64,000 nt of DNA from Ornithomonoglobus_A sp045612845 (GCA_045612845.1 JAZKZV010000006.1:169094-233093); one strand, 5' to 3'; shown: positions 52,855 to 61,692, counted from the first letter of the stretch. The notes: generated by a model from the sequence alone, not told the origin. Made by a program: numbers and translations.

Positions 52855-53973
52855 TTTGCCTCCAATTCGCCAAGGCTTAGTGATTTTAAATATGCATTTA
52901 TAAACCCGTCTATTTCACCGTCCATAACTGCGCCTATATTACCTACTTCGTAACCTGTTCTTAAATCCTTTGCCATTGTATACGGCTGGAATACGTAAGA
53001 ACGTATTTGTGAGCCCCAGCCATTATCCTTTTGCTCGCCCTGGATTTCGGAAATCTTTTCCTTTTGCTGTTGCTCGGCAAGCTCTACAAGCTTAGCCTTT
53101 AACATCTTCATAGCATAGTCCTTGTTCTGATGTTGTGAACGTTGTGTCTGGCACGATACAACAACACCTGTAGGCAAGTGAGTAAGTCTTACTGCAGAGT
53201 CGGTTTTGTTGATGTGCTGACCGCCCGCACCCGAGGCACGGAATGTATCCATCTTTATATCCTCGGCACGAATATCAACCTCAACATTATCGTCAAGCTC
53301 GGGCATAACACCTATTGATGCAAACGAGGTCATTCTCTTACCCGCACTGTTAAATGGTGAAATTCTGACTAAACGGTGTACGCCCTTTTCGGATTTTAAG
53401 TATCCGTATGCATTAAGACCCGTAACCTCCATTGTACAGCTCTTTATACCTGCCTCATCACCGTCAAGACTGTCGATAATCTCGGTGGTATAGCCATTTT
53501 TTTGCGCCCACATCTGATACATTCTTATAAGCATTGAACACCAGTCCTGTGCCTCTGTTCCGCCCGCACCTGCATGGAATTCTATAATGGCATTTGAACT
53601 GTCGTATTTTCCGCTTAAAAGTGTTTCGAGAGTCATAGTCTCTATAGTCTTGTTTATACTCTTTACCGACTCGGTAATCTCATCAAGCATTGATTCGTCA
53701 TTTTCCTCGTTTGCGAGGTCAATCATCATCAAAGTATCCTCCCACAATGAGTAGAGAGAATTATAACCTGCAACCTTGTCTTTTAGTTGCTTTGTTTTTT
53801 GCAAAACCTTTTGCGACTCCTGCATATTATCCCAGAAGCCTTCCTGCATTGCCTGATTTTCGAGCTCTTGTATTTCACTTAATGCGCCTGCAATGTTAAA
53901 GTGAATCCCTCAATTCTATTATGTTTTTTTCGAGTCCTGTAAGCTCTAATCTGTACTGATCGTACTCTAACAT
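52851..53973 (-). CDS. prfB: Peptide chain release factor 2, with +1 frameshift
   Basis: A 373-residue RF2 when both frames are joined. The start is ATG 53973-53971, with AAAGGACGTG upstream. After 25 codons the first frame meets CTT TAA C (TAA at 53898-53896), preceded by a GAGGG Shine-Dalgarno-like stretch. A +1 shift continues as AACATTGCAGGC into the main frame. Both RF2 diagnostic motifs are there: SPF (RISPFNSAGKR) and GGQ (SGAGGQHINKTD). Other bacteria use CUU UGA C at this site; here the stop is UAA, a notable variation. It releases peptides at UGA and UAA. Confidence 0.9.
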
Positions 53974-54000
53974 TTTTTCACGTCCTTTAAATTATATTTT

Positions 54001-54759
54001 TTAGTATTTCAAAAAGAAAAATCTTATAAGTGCGAGTGTTTCGTGCATATATGTAACAGGCAAATGCAACAGGTCGGATTTTACGCCTACAATAGTAGTT
54101 CTTAGTCCGCAACGTCTTGACATAAGCTGAGTACGTAAGGCTCTGCTTGCATTAGTTATTGTTACACACCTGTATTCACCGTCTATGCGCGAATCTATAA
54201 TCTTTTTAATTTGTTTTGTTTTTTCGTATAAATTATCCGCTTTTGTAGTTGTTATTATTCGCGACTGGTCAATTTCGTGGTCGCGCAGGTACTTTGCCAT
54301 AACATCCGCCTCAGTAACAACACCTATTGTACTTCCACCTGATATTACAACGTATGCATACGGATTTGTTTTAAGATATTCAATAGCAACATCCATTCTT
54401 TTTTCGATAGCCTTTGTTGGCTTGGAATTGTCGCTGCCGCCCATTATGATAAGAACGTCCTCTGTGTATGAGGGTCTGCCTGTGTTACCGTATATTAAAA
54501 GACCAAGGCATACCAAAAGCCACAGGCATGTTCCTAAAACTACAATATACCTAAGTATCCGCAAGGGTGTTCCTTCGGAGTTAATGAACAAGTCGTAAAA
54601 CAATGCACCTGCAACAAATATTGCACCCAGAACAACACAGGCAAAAGCACTTATGTTCCTTGTCTCAAACATTGTAAACACGCCCGAACCAAGCAGACAA
54701 ATACCTACAATAAAAAAGAGGTATTTTATAATGGGTAAGTTCTTGTAAAAATCTTTCAT
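54001..54759 (-). CDS. YdcF/ElyC-like DUF218 protein
   Basis: 252 residues. The N-terminus has three or four membrane helices (about 12-100). The DUF218 core follows: LIIMGGSDNSKPTKAIEKRMDVAIEYLKTNP, AYVVISGGSTIG, EADVMAKYLRDHEID and TTTKADNLYEKTKQ. Such proteins (YdcF, SanA, ElyC) take part in envelope polysaccharide or peptidoglycan handling; the enzymatic activity is not established. Confidence 0.82.
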   Translation of the reverse strand: MKDFYKNLPIIKYLFFIVGICLLGSGVFTMFETRNISAFACVVLGAIFVAGALFYDLFINSEGTPLRILRYIVVLGTCLWLLVCLGLLIYGNTGRPSYTEDVLIIMGGSDNSKPTKAIEKRMDVAIEYLKTNPYAYVVISGGSTIGVVTEADVMAKYLRDHEIDQSRIITTTKADNLYEKTKQIKKIIDSRIDGEYRCVTITNASRALRTQLMSRRCGLRTTIVGVKSDLLHLPVTYMHETLALIRFFFLKY

Positions 54760-54819
54760 ATATTTATCTCATCTCTGTATTTTTTGGTGCATTTAATAAA
54801 TTGTGATAATCATATTTCC

Positions 54820-54848
54820 ATTATATAATAATATTACCATTTTTGCAA
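54820..54848 (-). promoter_or_regulatory. Promoter of the DUF218 gene
   Basis: On the minus strand TTGCAA (54848-54843), 17-bp spacer, TATAAT (54825-54820). Confidence 0.65.
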
Positions 54849-54972
54849 GTGTTTTTTTATTTTATCTTACATTTGGGTATAAAAACCACCTACAAGCATT
54901 TAAAAACTGACAAGAAAATGTTTTCAGGAACAAATTTTTTGGTAGATTTTAAATAAAAATACATATAACTAT

Positions 54973-55000
54973 TGAAAAACATAAAAATATTATATATAAT
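54973..55000 (+). promoter_or_regulatory. Promoter of the pgk-tpiA-gpmI operon
   Basis: TTGAAA at 54973-54978, 16-bp spacer, TATAAT at 54995-55000, about 50 bp before the pgk ATG. Confidence 0.65.
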
Positions 55001-55052
55001 ATAAGTTATGAGAATATGCCCTCGGGCAGAAATAAAAAAGGAGATAAAGACT

Positions 55053-56240
55053 ATGACTTATAACAAGGTATCAGTAGAGGATATTGAAGTTAATGGCAAG
55101 AGAGTTCTTGTAAGATGCGACTTTAATGTTCCATTGGACAGCGATGGTAATATCACAGACGAAAACAGAATTGTAGGTGCACTTCCCACAATTAAGTATC
55201 TTATAGAAAACGGAGCAAAAGTAATACTATGCTCACACATGGGTAAACCAAAGGGCGAGCCAAAGCCTGAGCTTTCACTTGCACCTGTTGCAAAGAGCCT
55301 TAGTGCTAAGCTTGGTAAAGAGGTTATATTTGCAGCTGATGACAACGTTGTCGGCGAAAATGCAAAGGCAGCAGTAGCAGCTATGCAAAACGGTGATGTT
55401 GTTCTTTTGGAAAACACACGTTACAGAAAAGAAGAAACAAAGAACGAAGAGAGCTTCTCAAAAGAGCTTGCATCACTTGCAGACGTATTCGTAAACGATG
55501 CATTCGGTACAGCACACAGAGCACACTGCTCAAACGTTGGTGTAAGTGCAATTCTTCCTGTTGCAGCAGCAGGCTACCTTATCCAGAAAGAAATCGAGTT
55601 CTTGGGTAACGCAGTAAACGACCCTGTAAGACCTCTTGTTGCAGTACTTGGCGGTTCAAAGGTATCTTCAAAGATTTCTGTTATAGAAAATCTTTTAGAT
55701 AAGGTTGATACACTTATAATCGGCGGCGGTATGGCTTATACATTTAAAGCTGCTATGGGTCAGACAACAGGTACTTCACTATTAGAACCTGACTTTATAG
55801 ACTATGCAAAGAAAATGCTTGATAAAGCACAAGGTAAGATTCTTCTTCCTGTTGATACAGTTATTACAAAGGAATTTGATAACGACTCAGAGTCTAAGGT
55901 GGTTGAGGGCGACATTCCTGAGGGATGGATGGGTCTTGATATCGGTCCGAAGTCAATCGATAAGTTCAGCGAAGCGCTAAAAGACGCAAAGACAGTTGTA
56001 TGGAATGGCCCTATGGGTGTATTCGAAATGCCTAACTTTGCAAAGGGTACAAATGCAATCGCAAGCGTTCTTGCAAACATTGACGCTACAACAATCATTG
56101 GCGGCGGCGACAGCGTTGCAGCAGTAAACCAGGCAGGTCTTGGTGATAAGATGAGCCACGTTTCAACAGGCGGCGGTGCTTCTATGGAATTCTTAGAGGG
56201 TAAAGTATTACCAGGTATCGCAGCACTAAACGATAAATAA
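55053..56240 (+). CDS. pgk: Phosphoglycerate kinase
   Basis: About 395 residues. The PGK signature RVLVRCDFNVPLD (about 16-28) and the nucleotide-binding VWNGPMGVFEMPNFAKGT and IIGGGDSVAAVNQAG are present. It converts 1,3-bisphosphoglycerate to 3-phosphoglycerate with ATP gain. The start is at 55053 (AAAGGAG upstream). The first gene of a lower-glycolysis run; gap is not in the window. Confidence 0.96.
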   Translation: MTYNKVSVEDIEVNGKRVLVRCDFNVPLDSDGNITDENRIVGALPTIKYLIENGAKVILCSHMGKPKGEPKPELSLAPVAKSLSAKLGKEVIFAADDNVVGENAKAAVAAMQNGDVVLLENTRYRKEETKNEESFSKELASLADVFVNDAFGTAHRAHCSNVGVSAILPVAAAGYLIQKEIEFLGNAVNDPVRPLVAVLGGSKVSSKISVIENLLDKVDTLIIGGGMAYTFKAAMGQTTGTSLLEPDFIDYAKKMLDKAQGKILLPVDTVITKEFDNDSESKVVEGDIPEGWMGLDIGPKSIDKFSEALKDAKTVVWNGPMGVFEMPNFAKGTNAIASVLANIDATTIIGGGDSVAAVNQAGLGDKMSHVSTGGGASMEFLEGKVLPGIAALNDK

Positions 56241-56343
56241 GATTTGAGTAAATTTGCCCATATTACCGCTTTTAAAAGCTCGGAGTATCTTCATACGCCG
56301 TCGCTTTTTCAAGCGGAAATCTGAACAAATTTCTTTCAAATCT
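56241..56343. repeat. Long imperfect hairpin between pgk and tpiA
   Basis: AGATTTGAGTAAATTTG (56241-56257) pairs with CAAATTTCTTTCAAATCT (56326-56343), and an inner pair CCGCTTTT/AAGCGG continues the stem. It fills the intra-operon spacer, so mRNA processing or partial attenuation is plausible. Confidence 0.5.
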
Positions 56344-56373
56344 GCTATATAAGAAAAAAAGGAGAAAAATAAA

Positions 56374-57126
56374 ATGGGAAAATATATAATTGCTGGTAAC
56401 TGGAAGATGAACAAGCTTCCATCACAAACTTATGATTATGTTAAAGAAGTTGTAGAGGCAACAAAGGGAGCAACTTGCGAAGTAGTATGCTGCACACCTT
56501 ATGTATGTCTTGCTCCTGCTATTGAAGCAGCAAAGGGCACACATGTATCAATCGGTGCAGAAAATCTTCACTTCGAAGATAAGGGTGCATTCACAGGCGA
56601 AATCAGTGCAGACATGCTTGTTGATTTAGGTGTTAAATATGTTATTATAGGTCATAGCGAAAGACGTGAATATAACAACGAAACTGACGAAACAGTTAAC
56701 TTAAAGGCTATAAAGGCATTAGAAAAAGGTCTTGTTCCAATCGTTTGTTGCGGTGAGTCATTAGAGCAAAGAGAAGCAGGCATCACAATGGACCTTATTG
56801 CAATCCAGATTAAAAAGGCATTTGCAAACATCAGTGCAGAAGATGCAAAAAAGGTTGTTGTAGCGTACGAGCCAATCTGGGCAATCGGTACAGGTAAGAC
56901 TGCAACAGACGACCAGGCAGAAGAAGTTTGCGCAGGTATAAGAAACATCTTGGCAGACCTTTACGATGCTGCTACTGCTAAGGAAGTTACAATCCAATAC
57001 GGTGGAAGCATGAACGCTAAAAACTGTGCAGGTCTTTTGGCAAAGCCAAACATTGATGGTGGCTTAATCGGCGGTGCATCATTGGTTGCAGCTGATTTTG
57101 CAGTAATAACAGCTGCTGCGAAGTAA
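56374..57126 (+). CDS. tpiA: Triosephosphate isomerase
   Basis: 250 residues. Substrate lysine in AGNWKMNK (about 7-14), catalytic His in IIGHSERR (about 94-101), catalytic Glu in VAYEPIWAIGTGK (about 165-177) and phosphate loop GGSMNAKN and GLIGGASL. Complete enzyme of glycolysis. Confidence 0.96.
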   Translation: MGKYIIAGNWKMNKLPSQTYDYVKEVVEATKGATCEVVCCTPYVCLAPAIEAAKGTHVSIGAENLHFEDKGAFTGEISADMLVDLGVKYVIIGHSERREYNNETDETVNLKAIKALEKGLVPIVCCGESLEQREAGITMDLIAIQIKKAFANISAEDAKKVVVAYEPIWAIGTGKTATDDQAEEVCAGIRNILADLYDAATAKEVTIQYGGSMNAKNCAGLLAKPNIDGGLIGGASLVAADFAVITAAAK

Positions 57127-57156
57127 TAAAAAATATTTCATATAACAATTCTGTTT

Positions 57157-57183
57157 GTAGGGGCGGATGCCCTCATCCGCCCG
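57157..57183 (+). repeat. REP-like palindrome, plus orientation
   Basis: Begins GTAGGGGCGGATGCCCTCAT and ends CCGCCCG. GGGCGGATG/CATCCGCCC stem. Confidence 0.8.
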
Positions 57184-57200
57184 ATAATATTGTTAAATTT

Positions 57201-57227
57201 CGGGTCGATGTAGGCATCGACCCCTAC
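57201..57227 (-). repeat. REP-like palindrome, minus orientation
   Basis: On the minus strand it begins GTAGGGGTCGATGCCTACAT and ends CGACCCG. It faces the preceding copy 17 bp away, so the two form a BIME-like inverted pair inside the tpiA-gpmI spacer. Confidence 0.8.
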
Positions 57228-57262
57228 AATTTTAGAATGTTTTAGTACAGAAAGGAAAAACA

Positions 57263-58780
57263 ATGTCAAAACAACCAATCGCCTTAGTCATTATGGATGG
57301 CTACGGCTTAACAGATATAACAGAGGGTAACGCAATAGAAGCCGCAAATACCCCAAATCTTGATAAATACTTTGCACAGTATCCTCACTCAAAGCTAAGC
57401 GCCTCAGGTCTTGATGTAGGTCTCCCTGACGGTCAGATGGGTAACAGTGAGGTTGGTCATACCAATATAGGTGCAGGCAGAGTAGTTTATCAACAACTTG
57501 TTAAAATTTCAAAATCTATAACTGACGGGGACTTCTTTGAGAACGAGGCACTTATGGGTGCAGTCGAAAACTGCAAAAAGAACAATAGTGCACTTCATCT
57601 TATAGGTCTTTTGTCTGACGGTGGTGTTCATTCACATAATGAGCACTTGTACGGACTTCTCGAAATGGCAAAGAGAGAGGGTCTTACAAAGGTATATATT
57701 CACGCATTCCTTGACGGACGTGATGTTCCGCCAACATCAGGTGCAGACTTTATGGCAGACTTGTGCGAAAAAACAAACAAAATCGGTGTAGGCTCAGTTG
57801 CTACAGTTATGGGACGTTTTTATGCAATGGACAGAGATAACGCATGGGACAGAGTCGAAAAGGCTTACAGAGCAATGGTGTTTGGCGAGGGTAATCAGGA
57901 AGAGCACCCTGTAGACGCTATTAAAAAATCATACACCAACGACGTTACAGACGAATTTGTTATTCCGACTGTTACCGATAAGAGCGGTATGATAAAGGAG
58001 AACGATTCAGTTGTATGCTTTAACTTCCGTCCTGACAGAGCAAGACAGATTACAAGAGCATACGTTGATGAGAGCTTTGACGGTTTCAAGAGAGATTACC
58101 AAAAGCTGTATTATGTGTGTATGGCGCAATATGACGCTACAATGCCAAACGTATCAGTTGCATTCCCTCCTGAGGAATTAACTATGACATTTGGCGAATA
58201 CATTTCTAAAAAAGGACTTACTCAGTTAAGAATTGCCGAAACACAAAAATATGCACACGTAACATTCTTCTTTAATGGCGGTGAGGAAACTCAATTTGAG
58301 GGTGAGGACAGAATACTTATTAAATCACCTGATGTTGAGACATTCGACTTAAAGCCCGAAATGAGCGCATACGAAGTGTGCGATGCGGCTATTGAGGCGG
58401 TAAATGACGATAAGTTCGACGTTATTATCCTAAACTATGCAAACTGCGACATGGTAGGCCACACAGGCTTTATGGACGCGGCAGTTAAGGCAGTTGAGGC
58501 AATTGACGAGTGCGTTGGCAAATTCAGCGAAGCAGTTTTAGCAAAGGGCGGTAAGGTTATTATAACTGCCGACCACGGAAACGCGGACTGTCTTGTTGAC
58601 CCCGAGACAAAGGCAACCTTTACTGCACATACAACAAACCCTGTTCCTATGATAGTTTTAGGCGCTGGTGATGTAAAAGTAAAGGACGGAAGACTTTGCG
58701 ACCTTTGTCCTACAATGCTCGATTTAATGAATTTAGAAAAACCTGCTGAAATGTCAGGCGAAAGCTTAATAGTAAAATAA
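57263..58780 (+). CDS. gpmI: 2,3-bisphosphoglycerate-independent phosphoglycerate mutase
   Basis: 505 residues, full-length alkaline-phosphatase superfamily PGM with two manganese ions. The first metal site is IMDGYGL (about 8-14), and the phosphoserine nucleophile lies in QMGNSEVGHTNIGAGR (about 58-73). Metal ligands also occur in YANCDMVGHTGF and ITADHGNAD. Follows tpiA after a spacer with two REP copies. Confidence 0.96.
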   Translation: MSKQPIALVIMDGYGLTDITEGNAIEAANTPNLDKYFAQYPHSKLSASGLDVGLPDGQMGNSEVGHTNIGAGRVVYQQLVKISKSITDGDFFENEALMGAVENCKKNNSALHLIGLLSDGGVHSHNEHLYGLLEMAKREGLTKVYIHAFLDGRDVPPTSGADFMADLCEKTNKIGVGSVATVMGRFYAMDRDNAWDRVEKAYRAMVFGEGNQEEHPVDAIKKSYTNDVTDEFVIPTVTDKSGMIKENDSVVCFNFRPDRARQITRAYVDESFDGFKRDYQKLYYVCMAQYDATMPNVSVAFPPEELTMTFGEYISKKGLTQLRIAETQKYAHVTFFFNGGEETQFEGEDRILIKSPDVETFDLKPEMSAYEVCDAAIEAVNDDKFDVIILNYANCDMVGHTGFMDAAVKAVEAIDECVGKFSEAVLAKGGKVIITADHGNADCLVDPETKATFTAHTTNPVPMIVLGAGDVKVKDGRLCDLCPTMLDLMNLEKPAEMSGESLIVK

Positions 58781-58788
58781 AAAAGTTA

Positions 58789-58817
58789 TTGACAAATTTT
58801 GAAATTTGTTATATAAT
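58789..58817 (+). promoter_or_regulatory. Antitoxin RNA promoter
   Basis: Perfect TTGACA (58789-58794) and TATAAT (58812-58817) with 17-bp spacing, a few bases after the gpmI stop codon. Confidence 0.75.
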
Positions 58818-58823
58818 AAAAAT

Positions 58824-58912
58824 ACAAAAAAGGCAAGACCTCAAACGGTTATGCCCAAACTTAGTTATTTTTTAGAATAACCGTCGGACTAGGGCGGTTA
58901 TTCTGCTTTTAT
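58824..58912 (+). ncRNA. Antitoxin-like antisense RNA of a type I toxin-antitoxin locus
   Basis: The strong promoter at 58789 starts a short RNA near 58824. It ends in the 10-bp hairpin AGAATAACCG/CGGTTATTCT (about 58874-58904), followed by GCTTTT. It is fully antisense to the 3' part of the minus-strand transcript from 59115. Its 5' segment (GGCAAGA at 58832-58838 and CGGTTATGCCC at 58846-58856) also occurs at the 5' end of that transcript. This is the plan of type I toxin-antitoxin loci; the family is not firmly identified. Confidence 0.6.
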
Positions 58913-58997
58913 GGAAAAGATTACTAATATAATTATAATCTCTAAAATTGCAAATAACAATTTTCTTGCCATATGTAGCAAAGTGCTTACTTTTCAT
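58898..58997 (-). pseudogene. Frameshifted type I toxin-like peptide gene
   Basis: Minus-strand mRNA from 59115 has a strong site (AAAGGGGG, 59012-59004 region) seven bases before ATG 58997, which opens a 41-residue frame (to 58872) starting MKSKHFATYGKKIV with little hydrophobicity. A second frame, from ATG 58972, encodes a 24-residue hydrophobic helix (LLFAILEIIIILVIFSIK) ending at 58898, but has no ribosome binding site. Joining them by one shift near the A-run at 58965-58970 would give a normal small membrane toxin. I therefore infer a single-base indel, although programmed shifting cannot be excluded. Confidence 0.5.
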
Positions 58998-59114
58998 AAG
59001 CATACCCCCTTTCATAAACTCGGAAAAATCCTGTAAATGTAAAGGCGGGCATAACCGTCGGTGAAAACACCGTTAAGAAATCTTGCCTTATGTCGATTTA
59101 TATCGACATTTTTT

Positions 59115-59143
59115 AGTATACACCAAAACCCCCTCAAAATCAA
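59115..59143 (-). promoter_or_regulatory. Promoter of the toxin-like transcript
   Basis: On the minus strand TTGATT (59143-59138), 17-bp spacer, TATACT (59120-59115). The transcript then forms a TGTCGAT/ATCGACA hairpin near its 5' end. Confidence 0.65.
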
Positions 59144-59192
59144 CAATAACAACAATAATGAAATAATAATGTAAAAAATAATTTTGCTAAAA

Positions 59193-59221
59193 CCTTGCAA
59201 AAATAAGGAAAATATTATATA
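59193..59221 (+). promoter_or_regulatory. Promoter of the 59265 gene
   Basis: TTGCAA, 17-bp spacer, TATAAT at 59216-59221, 43 bp before the GTG start. Confidence 0.65.
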
Positions 59222-59264
59222 ATGAATATAACTAAGCATTTTTACGCAAAAAGGAGTTTTTATT

Positions 59265-60482
59265 GTGAATAAAAAATATATTGTAATCTTAGGCGACGGT
59301 ATGGCAGACTACGGAGTGGATTACTTTGGAGGTAAAACAATCTTAGAGGTTGCTAAAAAGCCAACCATAGACTATATGTCAAAAAACGGTGAGCTTGGCA
59401 TGGTAAAAACAGTTCAGGAGGGTATGAAGCCCGGCTCGGACGTTGCAAATCTTTCCGTTATGGGCTATGACACAACAAAGTGTTATACAGGTCGTTCACC
59501 GCTCGAGGCGGCATCAATAGGTGTTGAGCTTTTAGATACAGATGTAACTTTCAGATGTAATCTTGTTACACTAAGCGACGAAGAAAATTACGAAGATAAA
59601 ACAATGCTCGACTACAGTGCAGGCGAAATCTCAACAGAGGAAGCCGCAGAGCTTATACGTGCAGTTGCAAAGGAGCTTGATACCGATTTAATTAAGTTCT
59701 ATTCGGGTGTAAGCTATCGTCATCTTACTGTGTGGAATGGCGGCTCAACAAATATAAGCCTCACCCCTCCGCACGATATCTCCGATAAAAAAGTAGGCGA
59801 CTATCTTCCTAAAGGCGACGGAGACGCCACTCTTTTGGAAATGATGAAAAAGAGCGAAAAAATCCTAAAAGAGCACCCCGTAAACAAAGCAAGAAAAGAA
59901 GCAGGCAAGAATATGGCAACTTCAATATGGCTTTGGGGTGAGGGAACAAAACCGCAGATTGATAATTTCTACGAAAAGTATGGCATAAAAGCATCAGTCA
60001 TAAGCGCGGTTGACCTTATAAAAGGTATTGCTATATGTGCAGATATGAAGTCAATAGACGTTGATGGCGCAACAGGAAACTGCGAAACCAACTGGGACGG
60101 AAAGGCACAAGCTGCGCTTGATACACTTTTAAACGACAGCGATTTTGTGTATGTACATATGGAGGCGCCTGACGAAATGGGACATCAGGGACTTCCCGAT
60201 AAAAAGAAGCTTGCAGTAGAACTCATAGACGAAAAAGTGGTTAAGTTCTTAAAGAATGAGTTAGAAAAACGAGGCATTGACTATCGTATGCTTATCTTAC
60301 CTGACCACCCGACACCAATAAAGCTAAAAACACACGTTAGCGACCCGGTACCATATATAATATACGACACTACAGATACAAGCTGTGCAAGCGGTATGCA
60401 ATATACAGAAGAAAACGCAAAGAAAACAGGTGTATTTATAGAAAAGGGTTATACCCTTATGGACAGATTCCTGCAAAAGTAA
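59265..60482 (+). CDS. Cofactor-independent phosphoglycerate mutase family protein (ApgM or homoserine kinase-like)
   Basis: 405 residues of the alkaline phosphatase superfamily, archaeal-type PGM (ApgM-like). The first metal site ILGDGMADYG (about 8-17), the nucleophile block PGSDVANLSVMGYD (about 55-68) and HMEAPDEMGHQG and LPDHPTPIKLKTH metal ligands are present. Two readings exist: phosphoglycerate mutase (a second one beside gpmI), or the proposed bacterial homoserine kinase of the same family, which makes threonine precursor phosphohomoserine. With gpmI already adjacent the second is attractive. The start is GTG at 59265 with AAGGAG eight bases upstream. Confidence 0.85.
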   Translation: MNKKYIVILGDGMADYGVDYFGGKTILEVAKKPTIDYMSKNGELGMVKTVQEGMKPGSDVANLSVMGYDTTKCYTGRSPLEAASIGVELLDTDVTFRCNLVTLSDEENYEDKTMLDYSAGEISTEEAAELIRAVAKELDTDLIKFYSGVSYRHLTVWNGGSTNISLTPPHDISDKKVGDYLPKGDGDATLLEMMKKSEKILKEHPVNKARKEAGKNMATSIWLWGEGTKPQIDNFYEKYGIKASVISAVDLIKGIAICADMKSIDVDGATGNCETNWDGKAQAALDTLLNDSDFVYVHMEAPDEMGHQGLPDKKKLAVELIDEKVVKFLKNELEKRGIDYRMLILPDHPTPIKLKTHVSDPVPYIIYDTTDTSCASGMQYTEENAKKTGVFIEKGYTLMDRFLQK

Positions 60483-60504
60483 AATTGCAGAGGTGCTTTA
60501 AAAT

Positions 60505-61692
60505 ATGAGAATAAAAAATAATTGGCTTAGAATTTTAATATTCTTGGTAATAACTGCGATAGTGGTTAGTGCAGTCTGGTTATCGCTATCCAAGATTTTA
60601 GACCTTTTGGGATTTGTGGTAAGTCTGTTTTTACCATTCCTCTTAGGGTTTGTGTTTGCCTCGGCGGTAAAACCGCTTGCAGGATTTTTACAGAAAAAAC
60701 TATCCATTCCGCGCGGTTTGAGTGCGATATTGGTTATAATACTCACAATAGGTATTATAGGCGGTGCGCTCACATGGGGTATATGGAAGATCGTAGAGCA
60801 GGGCAGACAAATATACGAGCAGTTTCCGCAGATATATGCCTCAATCACACAAAGCTTTTACAGATTTATGGCGGTGTGGGAGGATTTGTATATAACATTA
60901 CCGCAAAGCGTACAGACCCTTATAACAGAGATTGGCGAAGATATTTCGGGCAAGGCATCGGGCTTTATCAATAACACGTCCGAGCCTGTGGTAGACTGGG
61001 CGTCGCGATTTGCAAAAGCTATTCCCCGTGTCTTTGTAGGTGTGATAGTTTTCATTTTGTCGGGATATTTTATGATTACCGACGATGGCAGGGTTAATGA
61101 TTTTACTGCAAAAATTGTAGGCGAAAAGATACGCTACAGATTTTCGCTTGTTGGTAAGCAACTAAAAACATACCTTGGCGGATATATCAGAACACAGGCA
61201 ATTCTGATGATTATAGCCTTTGTTATAATATTTACCGCACTGTCAATTCTTGGAGTGCGTTATGCACTGCTGATTGCGTTGGGAATTGCATTTTTAGACG
61301 CTTTGCCATTCTTCGGGAGTGGTTTTGTGCTATGGCCATGGACAGTTGTGGACTTTGCAATGGGCGACATAAAAATGGGCGTGGGTCTTATTCTTACCTA
61401 TGTAGCACTTGTAATTATGCGTAGAATTACAGAGCCGAAGCTGTTAAGCTCAAGAGTGGGACTTCATCCGCTTATAACGCTTATGTCCATGTATGTGGGA
61501 TATAGAGTATTAAGCATTGGCGGTCTTATATTCGGCCCCGCAATAGCAATGCTTATAATAAGCTTCTATAAGGCAGGGTTATTCGACCCTATTATAACAT
61601 TTATAAAGCTTGTGTTTAAATTTATAAAAGAACAACTTGTTTTACTAAAAGACTTTTTCATAAAATTAGCAGGGAGTGAATGGAATGAATAA
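60505..61692 (+). CDS. AI-2E family transporter
   Basis: 395 residues with about eight hydrophobic helices, typical of the PerM/TqsA family (AI-2 exporter or Na+/H+-antiporter-type proteins). It starts NNWLRILIFLVITAIVVSAVWLSLSKILDLLGF. The conserved LDALPFFGSGFVLWPWTVVDFAMGD near 255-280 and GYRVLSIGGLIFGPA near 330 fit the family. It overlaps metG by 8 bp. Confidence 0.88.
   Translation: MRIKNNWLRILIFLVITAIVVSAVWLSLSKILDLLGFVVSLFLPFLLGFVFASAVKPLAGFLQKKLSIPRGLSAILVIILTIGIIGGALTWGIWKIVEQGRQIYEQFPQIYASITQSFYRFMAVWEDLYITLPQSVQTLITEIGEDISGKASGFINNTSEPVVDWASRFAKAIPRVFVGVIVFILSGYFMITDDGRVNDFTAKIVGEKIRYRFSLVGKQLKTYLGGYIRTQAILMIIAFVIIFTALSILGVRYALLIALGIAFLDALPFFGSGFVLWPWTVVDFAMGDIKMGVGLILTYVALVIMRRITEPKLLSSRVGLHPLITLMSMYVGYRVLSIGGLIFGPAIAMLIISFYKAGLFDPIITFIKLVFKFIKEQLVLLKDFFIKLAGSEWNE

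Noticed and set aside
59012..59239. 75-codon frame on the minus strand upstream of the toxin
   Set aside because: It overlaps both promoters, starts inside a promoter for the opposite gene and has no binding site.
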